DNA from: Pasteurella sp049941595
GTDB taxonomy: Bacteria; Pseudomonadota; Gammaproteobacteria; Enterobacterales; Pasteurellaceae
Length of the DNA stretch: 64,000 nucleotides
Direction: 5' to 3'
Assembly: GCA_049941595.1 (NCBI GenBank)
Contig: JBNFNA010000004.1
Coordinates: 329,871 to 393,870, forward strand
The first letter of the stretch is position 1, and each line of letters opens with the position of its first letter. The position numbers were made by a program, and so were the translations under genes. The notes under the pieces were generated by a model. It was not told the origin of the DNA. It saw only the letters and a list, made by a program, of their open reading frames with translations, and did not search any database. This document shows, piece after piece, positions 53,399 to 61,157 of this stretch.

Positions 53399-55081
53399 AT
53401 GTTCATTACAATCGCCAGCTTTCTCGTTGTAACGGGAATTGTGGCATATATCTCGTGGAGAAAAACAAAGGGTGATGATTTAAGCACCTCAAAAGGCTAT
53501 TTTTTAGCTGGCCGTGGGTTGAGTGGACTTGTGATTGGTTGCTCAATGGTATTAACTTCATTATCAACAGAGCAACTTATTGGTGTAAATGCAGTTTCTT
53601 ATAAAGGCAATTTCTCAATTATTGCGTGGACTGTACAGTCAGTAATTCCTTTATGTTTCTTAGCACTTTATCTTTTACCGAAATACATTAAAAATGGTTA
53701 CACAACCATTCCAGAATTCTTTGAAAATCGTTTTGACCGCCAAACTCGTTTAATTATGTCAGCGCTTTTCTTAGTGTTCTATCTTTTCATCGTTATTCCG
53801 ACCGCACTTTATACTGGTGCAATTGCCTTCAATAAAATTTTCAACTTAGAAACAGTATTTGGCATTACTTATGGTCAATCAATTGTTTATACCGTTGTTG
53901 CGATTGGTATCGTAGGTGCGATTTATGCGATCTTCGGTGGATTAAAAGCGGTTGCGGTTTCTGATACAGTGAATGCAGTGATTTTGGTTATCGGTGCATT
54001 ATTAGTACCAATTTTTGCTTTAGCACATTTAGGTGACGGTAGCATTTCTGAAGGTCTTAAAGTGATCACAACCACACACGTTGAGAAATTCAATGCGATT
54101 GGTAGTGCAACAGATGCTGTGCCTTGGCCAGCAATGTTTACTGGTATTTTAATTGTAAACTTCTTCTATTGGACAACAAACCAAGCGATCGTACAACGTG
54201 CATTAGGTGCGAGAGACTTAAAAGCAGGTCAAAAAGGGATTCTTTTAGCGGCATTATTCTTATTAACCTTACCTGTGATCTTAAACTTACCAGGCTTATT
54301 AAGTTTCCATATTCTTGGCGATGGTTTAAACCCGATTGATACTTCTTATCCAGCATTGGTTAATAAAGTATTACCAACTTTCTTACAAGGCTTCTTTATT
54401 GCTGCATTATTCGGTGCGATTTTAAGTACGTTTAACTCGTTCTTAAACTCAGCAGCGACAATCTACTGTAAAGACTTATTACCATCAATTAGTAAAAAAC
54501 AACGTTCAGAGCAAGAGCTTATCGCGCACGCGAAAAAAGTATCAGCAGTAATGGCAGTTTTAACAATGATCATTGGTCCATTATTGATGTTTGGTACAGA
54601 CGGTATCTTCTTATTAACTAAACGTTTTGCTGGCTTTGTGAACATTCCAATCGTTGCATTATTTGCTGTGGGTTTATTCAATAAAACAGTTTCTGGCTTA
54701 GCCGCACGTATTGCCTTGTTATTACACGTTGTTTTATATTTCAGCATTGTTTGGGTATTCCAAGTGAAAGTAAACTTCGTTTATGTAATGGCTGCATTAT
54801 TCGTATTTGATGTTGTTGTAATGTTAGTATTAGGTCAATTCTTAAAACGTGAACCGTATCAAGAAAGCAAAGAAAACAAAGATGGTGTGGATTTAACTTA
54901 CTGGGAACACGCTCGTGTGACAGTGGCGTCTTTAGTACTTGGCTTGATTTCATTACACGCATTTTTATCACCAATTGGCTTAGCTTCACCAGAAGGTCAA
55001 CCAGGCTTAATTTTAGGTATCTATGCAGTGTTACAAGTCATTGTATTATTCGTCTTCCGTACGAAAAAATCTGCGATGTAG
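53399..55081 (+). CDS. YidK-like sodium/solute symporter of the sulfatase locus
   Basis: This 560-residue SSS-family symporter has about 14 transmembrane helices and resembles E. coli YidK (571 residues). Landmarks are FLAGRGLSGLVIGCSMVLTSLSTEQLIG at about 37-64, GGLKAVAVSDTVNAVI and FGAILSTFNSFLNSAATIYCKDL. E. coli yidK lies next to the sulfatase gene yidJ, as this gene lies 26 bases before a sulfatase gene, which supports transport of a sulfated organic compound, perhaps a sugar. Ribosome site AAAGGAGG immediately precedes the ATG. One uptake signal is at 53801-53809. Confidence 0.9.
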   Translation: MFITIASFLVVTGIVAYISWRKTKGDDLSTSKGYFLAGRGLSGLVIGCSMVLTSLSTEQLIGVNAVSYKGNFSIIAWTVQSVIPLCFLALYLLPKYIKNGYTTIPEFFENRFDRQTRLIMSALFLVFYLFIVIPTALYTGAIAFNKIFNLETVFGITYGQSIVYTVVAIGIVGAIYAIFGGLKAVAVSDTVNAVILVIGALLVPIFALAHLGDGSISEGLKVITTTHVEKFNAIGSATDAVPWPAMFTGILIVNFFYWTTNQAIVQRALGARDLKAGQKGILLAALFLLTLPVILNLPGLLSFHILGDGLNPIDTSYPALVNKVLPTFLQGFFIAALFGAILSTFNSFLNSAATIYCKDLLPSISKKQRSEQELIAHAKKVSAVMAVLTMIIGPLLMFGTDGIFLLTKRFAGFVNIPIVALFAVGLFNKTVSGLAARIALLLHVVLYFSIVWVFQVKVNFVYVMAALFVFDVVVMLVLGQFLKREPYQESKENKDGVDLTYWEHARVTVASLVLGLISLHAFLSPIGLASPEGQPGLILGIYAVLQVIVLFVFRTKKSAM

Positions 55082-55107
55082 TTCATCGTAAAGCAGAGGT
55101 GTAAATA

Positions 55108-56553
55108 ATGAATATTGTCTATATTCTTTTAGATCAAGTGAGAAAAGATATGCTTGGTGCCTATGGGCACCAAGTGGTAAAAACGCCCAATATTGATAGA
55201 TTGGCGCAAGAGGGGATTCGCTTTAATAATGCGTTTACGCCAGCTTCAGTGTGTGGACCTGCAAGAACCTCGTTGTTCACTGGATTAATGCCCTCTACGC
55301 ACGGTATTATCAAAAATGGGGAAAAAGGTGGAACTGGCGAAATTAGCAAACAAGCCCCAAATATTGCGAGATTAGAGGGATATAACAGCTATGTTGTAGG
55401 TAAATGGCACGTGGGTACTAAATCTGTCCCGGAAGATTATGATATTAAAGGTCATAATTTTGATGGTTATGGTTATCCAGGGAGTGGCGTTTATAAAAAC
55501 TTAGTGTTTAACCAACCGCCAACCCATTCTAACCGCTATCACGAATGGCTATTAGAAAAAGGGCACCCAATTCCTGAAGTCAGTCGTGCTTATTTTGGTG
55601 ATAATCCACATTTACGCGTGCAAGAACTATGTGGTTTGTTATCTGGCACTAAAGCCGAAACAATCCCTTATTTCATCATTGATGAAGCAAAACGTTACAT
55701 CAAAGAGTCGCTTGATGAAAATAAACCGTTCTTCACGTGGATTAACTTCTGGGGCCCGCATACACCTTGTATCGTACCAGAGCCATATTATTCAATGTAT
55801 AGTAAAGATGATGTGGTACTTGATGAAAGTTTCTTTAAACCGCTTGAGGGCAAACCAGGTCATTTCCGCACAATTTCAAAAATGTGGGGGATGTGGGAAG
55901 CGAGTGAAGAACATTGGAAAGAAGTTATCACTAAATTCTGGGGTTATATCACTTTAATTGATGATGCAATTGGTGAGTTATTGGCTTACTTAGAAGAGCA
56001 CAATCTCTATGAGAGCACATTTATTGTTGCAACAGCTGATCACGGTGATGCAATGGGTGCTCATAGAATGATTGAAAAAGGCGAATTTATGTTTGATACG
56101 ACCTATAACATTCCATTGATTGTGAAAGATCCTAAGTCTGACCGTGTAAATGAACAAGATGACAATTTAGTTTATTTGCACGACTTAACTTCAACTGTTT
56201 ACGACATTGCAGATCAGCAAATTCCAGAAGCTTTCCAGGGGGAAACCTTGCTGCCAATTACACGTGAAAAACAACAAAATGATCGTAAAGGTATTTTGGC
56301 ACAGCTTGCAGGGCATTTTGTGTATTTTGAGCAACGTATGTGGCGTCGTAAAGATTATAAATTAGTCTTTAATGCAACTGATGTGTGTGAATTATACGAT
56401 GTTCGCAACGACCCTGGTGAAATGCATAATCTGTTTTATGACGAGCGTTATCGTGAAGTCAAAAAAGAAATGCTAGAAGAAATGCGTGTCGAAATGAGAC
56501 GGCTGGGCGATCCACTTGAGAATTGGCTTTATCGTATTATTGATGAAGTGTAA
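55108..56553 (+). CDS. Cytoplasmic Cys-type sulfatase (family S1)
   Basis: This 481-residue alkaline-phosphatase-superfamily sulfatase has the formylglycine signature S-V-C-G-P-A-R with Cys49 as the residue to be converted. Metal ligands include Asp9 and the TADHGDAMGAH segment near residue 310; WINFWGPHTPC and KWHVGTK are further S1 motifs, and DVRNDPGEMHNL is typical near the C-terminus. It has no signal peptide, so it acts in the cytoplasm after import. The downstream maturase at 57277 can make the formylglycine. Substrate is unknown; a sulfated sugar is likely. It lies 26 bases after the symporter gene with an AGAGGTG ribosome site. Confidence 0.92.
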   Translation: MNIVYILLDQVRKDMLGAYGHQVVKTPNIDRLAQEGIRFNNAFTPASVCGPARTSLFTGLMPSTHGIIKNGEKGGTGEISKQAPNIARLEGYNSYVVGKWHVGTKSVPEDYDIKGHNFDGYGYPGSGVYKNLVFNQPPTHSNRYHEWLLEKGHPIPEVSRAYFGDNPHLRVQELCGLLSGTKAETIPYFIIDEAKRYIKESLDENKPFFTWINFWGPHTPCIVPEPYYSMYSKDDVVLDESFFKPLEGKPGHFRTISKMWGMWEASEEHWKEVITKFWGYITLIDDAIGELLAYLEEHNLYESTFIVATADHGDAMGAHRMIEKGEFMFDTTYNIPLIVKDPKSDRVNEQDDNLVYLHDLTSTVYDIADQQIPEAFQGETLLPITREKQQNDRKGILAQLAGHFVYFEQRMWRRKDYKLVFNATDVCELYDVRNDPGEMHNLFYDERYREVKKEMLEEMRVEMRRLGDPLENWLYRIIDEV

Positions 56554-56560
56554 TTATAAA

Positions 56561-56584
56561 AAAGGCGGACAAAAGTTCGCCTTT
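56561..56584 (+). terminator. Weak hairpin after the sulfatase gene
   Basis: AAAGGCGGAC (56561-56570) pairs with GTTCGCCTTT (56575-56584) with one G-U pair, but no U-run follows. It probably attenuates rather than ends the transcript, leaving partial expression of the regulator and maturase genes. Confidence 0.6.
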
Positions 56585-56652
56585 ATCACTATAATAAGAA
56601 ACCATCGGAAGAAATTTTAAACACAATATCAATAAGCTAAGGAAATGAGGCG

Positions 56653-57246
56653 ATGGAAAACTATAATATCCAACCAGAAGAATTAAAACATTGTCAACTT
56701 ACTCACCTTCATCAACTCACCAAAGGAATGACTGTTTATCAGCAAGGTGAAGTCGCACAAGAATTTTATTATGTAAAACAGGGCTTAGTGGGCTTATATC
56801 ATACATTGGATAATGGTAAAGAAAGCCTTGTGCGTTTGTATCGACAAGGGGATTATTTTGGTTTTAGAACATTATTTGGGCTAGGTGATAGCCGTTATCA
56901 CTGTAATGCAAAGATCCTCATTGAAGCAGAAATTATTCGTATCAAACCTGAAGACATTGAGCAATTTTTCTTACACAACGTCCAACTAAGCAAATCACTT
57001 TTACAAACATTAGCCAATGAATTACGCGATGCGGAACAACGCTTAGCAAAAAGTGCTTATTTACGCACCTTAGATCGGGTGATTGATAGCCTATATTTTT
57101 TAACCAGTAACTTTCCTTATTATAACTGGACGTACCGTGAAATCGCTGAATATGCGGGTTGTGAAACCGAAACCGCAATTCGTATTGCTAAAGAACTTAA
57201 ACAAAACGGCTTATTTACCGAGTTGTTACCTAATCATAAAAAATAA
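56653..57246 (+). CDS. Crp/Fnr-family transcriptional regulator
   Basis: This 197-residue regulator has an N-terminal cyclic-nucleotide-binding fold (about 20-110; GMTVYQQGEVAQEFYYVKQG, RQGDYFG), a dimer helix, and a C-terminal winged helix. The recognition helix reads G-C-E-T-E-T-A-I-R, so CRP residues Glu181 and Arg185 are kept while Arg180 is Thr. The cAMP-binding arginine motif RSA is not obvious, and the N-terminal Cys cluster of FNR is absent, so the signal is unknown. Lying between the sulfatase and maturase genes, it is the likely local regulator. Confidence 0.85.
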   Translation: MENYNIQPEELKHCQLTHLHQLTKGMTVYQQGEVAQEFYYVKQGLVGLYHTLDNGKESLVRLYRQGDYFGFRTLFGLGDSRYHCNAKILIEAEIIRIKPEDIEQFFLHNVQLSKSLLQTLANELRDAEQRLAKSAYLRTLDRVIDSLYFLTSNFPYYNWTYREIAEYAGCETETAIRIAKELKQNGLFTELLPNHKK

Positions 57247-57276
57247 CCTTGTTTTAAGCTGATTTTGGAGCGATAA

Positions 57277-58419
57277 ATGTCATTTTTTTCACCGAAACCG
57301 CACTTTCACTTAATGGCGAAGCCGAGTAGTTTCCATTGTAATATTCAATGTGAATATTGCTTTTATTTGGAGAAAGAGCAGGATTTTGGCAAACAAGCTG
57401 CGTTTATGTCGCAAGATACGCTCAAAAACTATATTAAGAACTATATCGAAGCACACGCGGGCAATCAGGTAGATTTTGCTTGGCAAGGGGGGGAACCGAC
57501 TTTATTAGGCTTAGATTTCTTTAAAAGTGCGGTCAATTTTCAGCGAGAATTTGCAAACGGTAAAACCATCACAAATGCGTTTCAAACTAACGGTATCGCA
57601 CTCAACCGCCAATGGGTAGCGTTTTTTAAACAAAATGATTTTTTGATTGGATTGTCGATTGATGGATTAAGTGCGGTGCATAATCGATATCGCATTACTA
57701 GTTTGGGGCAGCCGACTTACGATCGTGTTGTTAAAGCCCTTGAGTTATTAAAAGAATATCAAGTGAACTTCAATACGCTCACTGTGATTAACGATCAAAA
57801 CTGGCAAAAGGGTAAAGAAACTTATCAAGCACTGAAAGCATTAGGATCGACCTTTATGCAGTTTATTCCTATTGTGGAAAAAACGGGTTGTGCTGGTGGC
57901 AGTTCAACAACTTCATTTTCAGTACCGTCAGAAGGTTATGGCGTATTCCTGTTTGATGTTTTTCAAGAATGGTTAAAAGAAGATGTTGGGCGTATTTTTG
58001 TGTTGGAATTTGATAATTTACTTGGGCAATGGCTCGGTTACCCATCGAGCAGTTGTATTCACCAGCCAACCTGTGGTAAATCGTTAATTGTTGAAGCAAA
58101 TGGTGATGTGTATTCTTGCGATCATTATGTCTATCCAGAGCATCGTATTGGTAATTTGAATCAACAATCGCTGCTGGATTTGGTTTTATCACCACAACAA
58201 CAGCAATTTGGTTTAGCAAAACAACGTCAATTAACCTCTATTTGCCAAGGTTGTGAATTTAGGTCGATTTGTCACGGTGGCTGCCCAAAACACCGAATTC
58301 TTGACGTGCCTAACAATAAATTTAAACATAATTACTTGTGCCAGTCGTATCGTTATTTTTTTAGTCAAACCGCACCGCATATGAAGCAAATGCGACAAAA
58401 AATTTTAAATGGTCAATAA
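57277..58419 (+). CDS. Anaerobic sulfatase-maturing enzyme (radical SAM)
   Basis: This 380-residue anSME converts the sulfatase Cys to formylglycine, using SAM and iron-sulfur clusters under low oxygen. The radical SAM motif CNIQCEYC, Cys at about residues 23, 27 and 30, is followed by WQGGEPTLLGLDFF. The SPASM-type C-terminal Cys set is visible: CIHQPTCGKSLIVEANGDVYSCDHYVYPEH and CQGCEFRSICHGGCPKHR. It starts 30 bases after the regulator gene with GGAG upstream. Three uptake signals lie in the gene. No other sulfatase gene is visible in the window. Confidence 0.94.
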   Translation: MSFFSPKPHFHLMAKPSSFHCNIQCEYCFYLEKEQDFGKQAAFMSQDTLKNYIKNYIEAHAGNQVDFAWQGGEPTLLGLDFFKSAVNFQREFANGKTITNAFQTNGIALNRQWVAFFKQNDFLIGLSIDGLSAVHNRYRITSLGQPTYDRVVKALELLKEYQVNFNTLTVINDQNWQKGKETYQALKALGSTFMQFIPIVEKTGCAGGSSTTSFSVPSEGYGVFLFDVFQEWLKEDVGRIFVLEFDNLLGQWLGYPSSSCIHQPTCGKSLIVEANGDVYSCDHYVYPEHRIGNLNQQSLLDLVLSPQQQQFGLAKQRQLTSICQGCEFRSICHGGCPKHRILDVPNNKFKHNYLCQSYRYFFSQTAPHMKQMRQKILNGQ

Positions 58420-58437
58420 TTTTAAAGGGAGTCTGCA

Positions 58438-59262
58438 ATGCACATACAACATATTAAACAAATTACGCCAGAACTGAATTTATATCACTATAATCAAATT
58501 CCTGTTGTGGAATTGAAACACGCTGTTGGGCAAGCGAAAATTGCGCTGCAAGGTGCTCAGTTATTGCAATGGCAGCCTAAAGGGGAACGGGAATTGTTAT
58601 GGCTCAGTAAGATTGAACCTTTTGAATTAGGCGTGGCAATTCGTGGTGGTGTACCGCTTTGTTATCCTTGGTTTGGCAATAAAAAGCAGCCCATTCACGG
58701 TACAGCACGTTTACAGTTGTGGTCATTGAGTGATTATGCGATTGCAGAAGATAAAGTGCGGTTAGTTTTTGCATTATTTAATGAATTGTATTGCATTGAA
58801 GCACAAGTCGTGATGACCTTTACCCAAGATTGCAACATTGAATTTACCCATTATGGCGAAACACCCGCCCAAGCAGCATTACACACTTATTTTAATGTGA
58901 GTGATATTGCACAAGTTGAAGTCAACAATTTACCGCAAACTGGGCTAAATGCAATTACCCAACAAATAGAAACATTACCAAAAAACCGTAAAATCGCAGA
59001 AAATGTGGATTGTGTTTATACATTATCAGGTATGCAACATTATACAAATAGCATCGTTGATCTTGGTTACACTCGCCAAATTGTCCTAGAACATCAATAT
59101 ATTAGCGATCTCGTCTTATGGAATCCGTGGCATAATGCAGTGAGTGCAATGCAAGAAAAGGATTATAAACAAATGTTATGTTTAGAAAGTGCAAGAATTA
59201 CACAGCCTTTGCTAGCGGGCGAACAAATCGCTGTCAAAATTAGCACTAATAAGATCGGATAA
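58438..59262 (+). CDS. D-hexose-6-phosphate mutarotase, YeaD-like
   Basis: This 274-residue aldose-1-epimerase-fold protein interconverts alpha and beta anomers of hexose-6-phosphates. Matches to E. coli YeaD include GAQLLQWQPKGERELLWLS at about 38-56, RGGVPLCYPWFG, HGTARLQLW and ALHTYFNVSDI, with the C-terminal catalytic Glu in CLESARI. H. influenzae carries a homologue in the same place upstream of infC. It begins 18 bases after the maturase gene with GGGAG, so it can be co-transcribed with the sulfatase locus and may process the sugar phosphate made from its product. Confidence 0.88.
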   Translation: MHIQHIKQITPELNLYHYNQIPVVELKHAVGQAKIALQGAQLLQWQPKGERELLWLSKIEPFELGVAIRGGVPLCYPWFGNKKQPIHGTARLQLWSLSDYAIAEDKVRLVFALFNELYCIEAQVVMTFTQDCNIEFTHYGETPAQAALHTYFNVSDIAQVEVNNLPQTGLNAITQQIETLPKNRKIAENVDCVYTLSGMQHYTNSIVDLGYTRQIVLEHQYISDLVLWNPWHNAVSAMQEKDYKQMLCLESARITQPLLAGEQIAVKISTNKIG

Positions 59263-59320
59263 AATGCATATTCTTGAGGCAAATTTTCCTGATTTTCAAA
59301 GTGGACTAATGCATTACTTA

Positions 59321-59349
59321 TTGCATAAATCCTTAAAATCAAGTAAAAT
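59321..59349 (+). promoter_or_regulatory. Putative infC promoter
   Basis: TTGCAT (59321-59326) and TAAAAT (59344-59349) with a 17-base spacer. Two small hairpins follow in the leader: TGCTC/GAGCA at 59361-59376 and ATCATCT/AGATGAT at 59381-59407. Confidence 0.55.
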
Positions 59350-59436
59350 TGCGCCCGTTTTGCTCATATGAGAGCACCGAATCATCTTCTTCTGCTAAGT
59401 AGATGATGTTATGTCAACCAATAGAGGAATAAGACT

Positions 59437-59979
59437 ATTAAAACCGTAAAAAAAGCACCCGTTGCTAATCGTCCGAATCGCATTAATGATGAAATTCGAG
59501 TGAAAGAAGTTCGTTTGATTGACCAAGATGGCGAACAAGCAGGTATTGTATCAATTCAACAAGCGTTAGAGATGGCCGAGCAGGCTGAGTTAGATCTTGT
59601 TGAGATTAGTCCAAATGCAGAGCCGCCAGTGTGTCGCATTATGAATTACGGTAAATTCCTTTATGAAAAAGGTAAAGCGGCAAAAGAGCAGAAGAAGAAA
59701 CAAAAAGTTGTACAAGTGAAGGAAATTAAATTCCGTCCTGGTACAGACGAAGGCGACTATCAGGTAAAACTACGCAGCCTGATTCGCTTTTTAGAAGATG
59801 GGGATAAAGCTAAAATCACAGTTCGCTTCCGTGGGCGTGAGATGGCTCACCAAGACATCGGTTTAGAGGTGTTAGAGCGCGTTAAAAACGATCTAGCAGA
59901 CATTTCTGTTGTAGAATCTGCACCAGGAAAACTCGAAGGCCGTCAAGCTGTTATGGTGCTTGCCCCTAAAAAGAAATAA
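59437..59979 (+). CDS. infC: Translation initiation factor IF-3, AUU start
   Basis: IF-3 binds the 30S subunit and enforces start-codon choice. The reading frame starts at ATT 59437-59439, seven bases after the AGAGGAA ribosome site, giving 180 residues beginning (M)KTVKKAPVANRPNRIN. The in-frame GTG at 59500 would remove the conserved NRPNRIN segment and is rejected. The N-domain is about 10-80 and the C-domain about 90-180 (KEIKFRPGTDEGDYQVKLRS, RFRGREMAHQDIG). AUU is also the start in E. coli and allows IF-3 to repress its own synthesis. rpmI and rplT follow. Confidence 0.96.
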   Translation: MKTVKKAPVANRPNRINDEIRVKEVRLIDQDGEQAGIVSIQQALEMAEQAELDLVEISPNAEPPVCRIMNYGKFLYEKGKAAKEQKKKQKVVQVKEIKFRPGTDEGDYQVKLRSLIRFLEDGDKAKITVRFRGREMAHQDIGLEVLERVKNDLADISVVESAPGKLEGRQAVMVLAPKKK

Positions 59980-60004
59980 TTAGCGCAAGATCAAGTAATT
60001 AAGC

Positions 60005-60034
60005 GCGGTTGAAATTTTAAAAATTTTGACCGCA
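60005..60034 (+). terminator. Partial-uptake-signal hairpin between infC and rpmI
   Basis: GCGGTTGAAATTTT (60005-60018) can pair with AAAATTTTGACCGC (to 60034) over 14 bp, allowing two G-U pairs. No U-run follows and it lies inside a co-transcribed ribosomal operon, so it may be an attenuator or mRNA-processing site. Confidence 0.45.
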
Positions 60035-60090
60035 CTTTAATTCGCCTAATTATCCTGTATTAACTTAAAACAATGCGGAGTTATTAAACA

Positions 60091-60288
60091 ATGCCTAAAA
60101 TTAAAACAGTACGTGGTGCTGCGAAGCGTTTCAAAAAAACAGCTTCTGGCGGTTTCAAACGTAAACAATCTCACTTACGTCACATTTTGACTAAAAAGAC
60201 AACTAAGCGTAAACGTCATTTACGTCACAAATCAATGGTAGCGAAAGCTGACCAAGTTTTAGTAGTAGCGTGCTTACCATACGCATAA
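60091..60288 (+). CDS. rpmI: 50S ribosomal protein L35
   Basis: This 65-residue basic protein starts [26 protein letters not shown], which is diagnostic of L35. It lies between infC and rplT, the conserved order in gamma-proteobacteria, where L20 represses rpmI and rplT translation. GGAG precedes the start. Confidence 0.98.
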
Positions 60289-60356
60289 GGTGCGTTTTAA
60301 GTACAGTCGTACGATTAGTTAAATTTTAGATTAAATAGACAATAGGAGATTAAATA

Positions 60357-60710
60357 ATGGCTCGTGTAAAACGTGGTGTTATTGCAAGAGCACGCCATAA
60401 GAAAGTTCTTAAGGCTGCTAAAGGTTATTATGGTGCTCGTTCACGTGTTTATCGTGTTGCGTTCCAAGCAGTAATTAAAGCTGGTCAATATGCATACCGT
60501 GACCGTCGTCAACGTAAACGTCAATTCCGTCAATTATGGATTGCACGTATCAACGCTGCAGCACGTCAAAACGGTTTATCTTACAGCAAATTCATCAACG
60601 GCTTGAAAAAAGCTTCTGTTGAAATCGACCGTAAGATCCTTGCTGATATTGCTGTATTCGACAAAGTTGCTTTCGCTGCATTAGTAGAAAAAGCAAAATC
60701 TGCACTTTAA
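60357..60710 (+). CDS. rplT: 50S ribosomal protein L20
   Basis: This 117-residue basic rRNA-binding protein starts [19 protein letters not shown] and is diagnostic of L20, needed for early 50S assembly and, in E. coli, an autogenous repressor of rpmI-rplT. A TAGGAG ribosome site lies just upstream. It ends the operon at a strong terminator. Confidence 0.98.
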
Positions 60711-60730
60711 TTTCAAAGTAAAGATGAATT

Positions 60731-60756
60731 AGGACGCTATTTAGCGTCCTTTTTTA
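60731..60756 (+). terminator. Terminator of infC-rpmI-rplT
   Basis: AGGACGCT (60731-60738) pairs with AGCGTCCT (60743-60750) around ATTT and is followed by six T residues. Confidence 0.93.
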
Positions 60757-61095
60757 TATTCTAATAAAAGTATAAGCATCATTTAAATAAATCCGCTACA
60801 CGCGTTTTAAGTGACTTATACGCATTCTATAAAAAATACCTCAGTTATCTACCGCACTTTTCACGTAGCGCAATCATATACATTTGCTAAATGCCCTTTA
60901 ATTCGAGATTCCATAGAATAAATAAAGTAAAAAGCACCAGACAATAGGAAATAGGGGATTCTGCCTGATTAATGGAGAGCAATTTAAGCCTTATCTCTGA
61001 TATCGCATTAGACATAATAAAGTGCGGTCAAAACTTTTAAAATTCCAACCGCACTTGGTAAGCAAAATGTTCTAGCTTCAAATAAAAAGTAGGGG
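60757..61095. other. Non-coding stretch with uptake signals
   Basis: No convincing gene is present. It holds one single uptake signal at 60851-60859 and an inverted pair at 61020-61028 and 61048-61056 that can form a 9-bp hairpin without a strong T-run. The rest shows nothing recognisable. Confidence 0.6.
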
Positions 61096-61134
61096 CAATA
61101 AAAAAGAGCTATCTCATTATGAAATAGCTCTTTT
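61096..61134 (-). terminator. Terminator of the second autotransporter gene
   Basis: AAAAGAGCTAT (61102-61112) pairs with ATAGCTCTTTT (61124-61134), and the minus-strand transcript ends in a run of U residues. It lies 24 bases beyond the stop at 61158. Confidence 0.9.
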
Positions 61135-61157
61135 GATAGGGAATGTGTTGTTATGAA

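Larger units (their letters stand above)
71..61056. repeat. Dispersed DNA uptake signal sequences (Haemophilus type)
   Basis: Exact 9-mers AAGTGCGGT or ACCGCACTT found by eye start at 71, 5628, 7322, 16958, 20193, 23350, 23889, 26654, 26725, 27666, 28963, 31545, 31584, 33526, 33972, 35489, 39657, 41128, 42416, 44943, 44960, 46806, 46844, 52322, 52339, 53801, 57297, 57535, 57669, 58754, 60029, 60851, 61020 and 61048. The list may be slightly incomplete. They mark competence-mediated uptake in Pasteurellaceae of the H. influenzae type. Confidence 0.9.

Noticed and set aside
56653..57246. Classification of the Crp/Fnr protein as oxygen-sensing FNR
   Set aside because: The N-terminal Cys cluster needed for the 4Fe-4S centre is absent; only scattered Cys residues are present.
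59500..59502. GTG at 59500 as the infC start
   Set aside because: It would delete the conserved N-terminal NRPNRIN region; the ATT at 59437 has the ribosome site.
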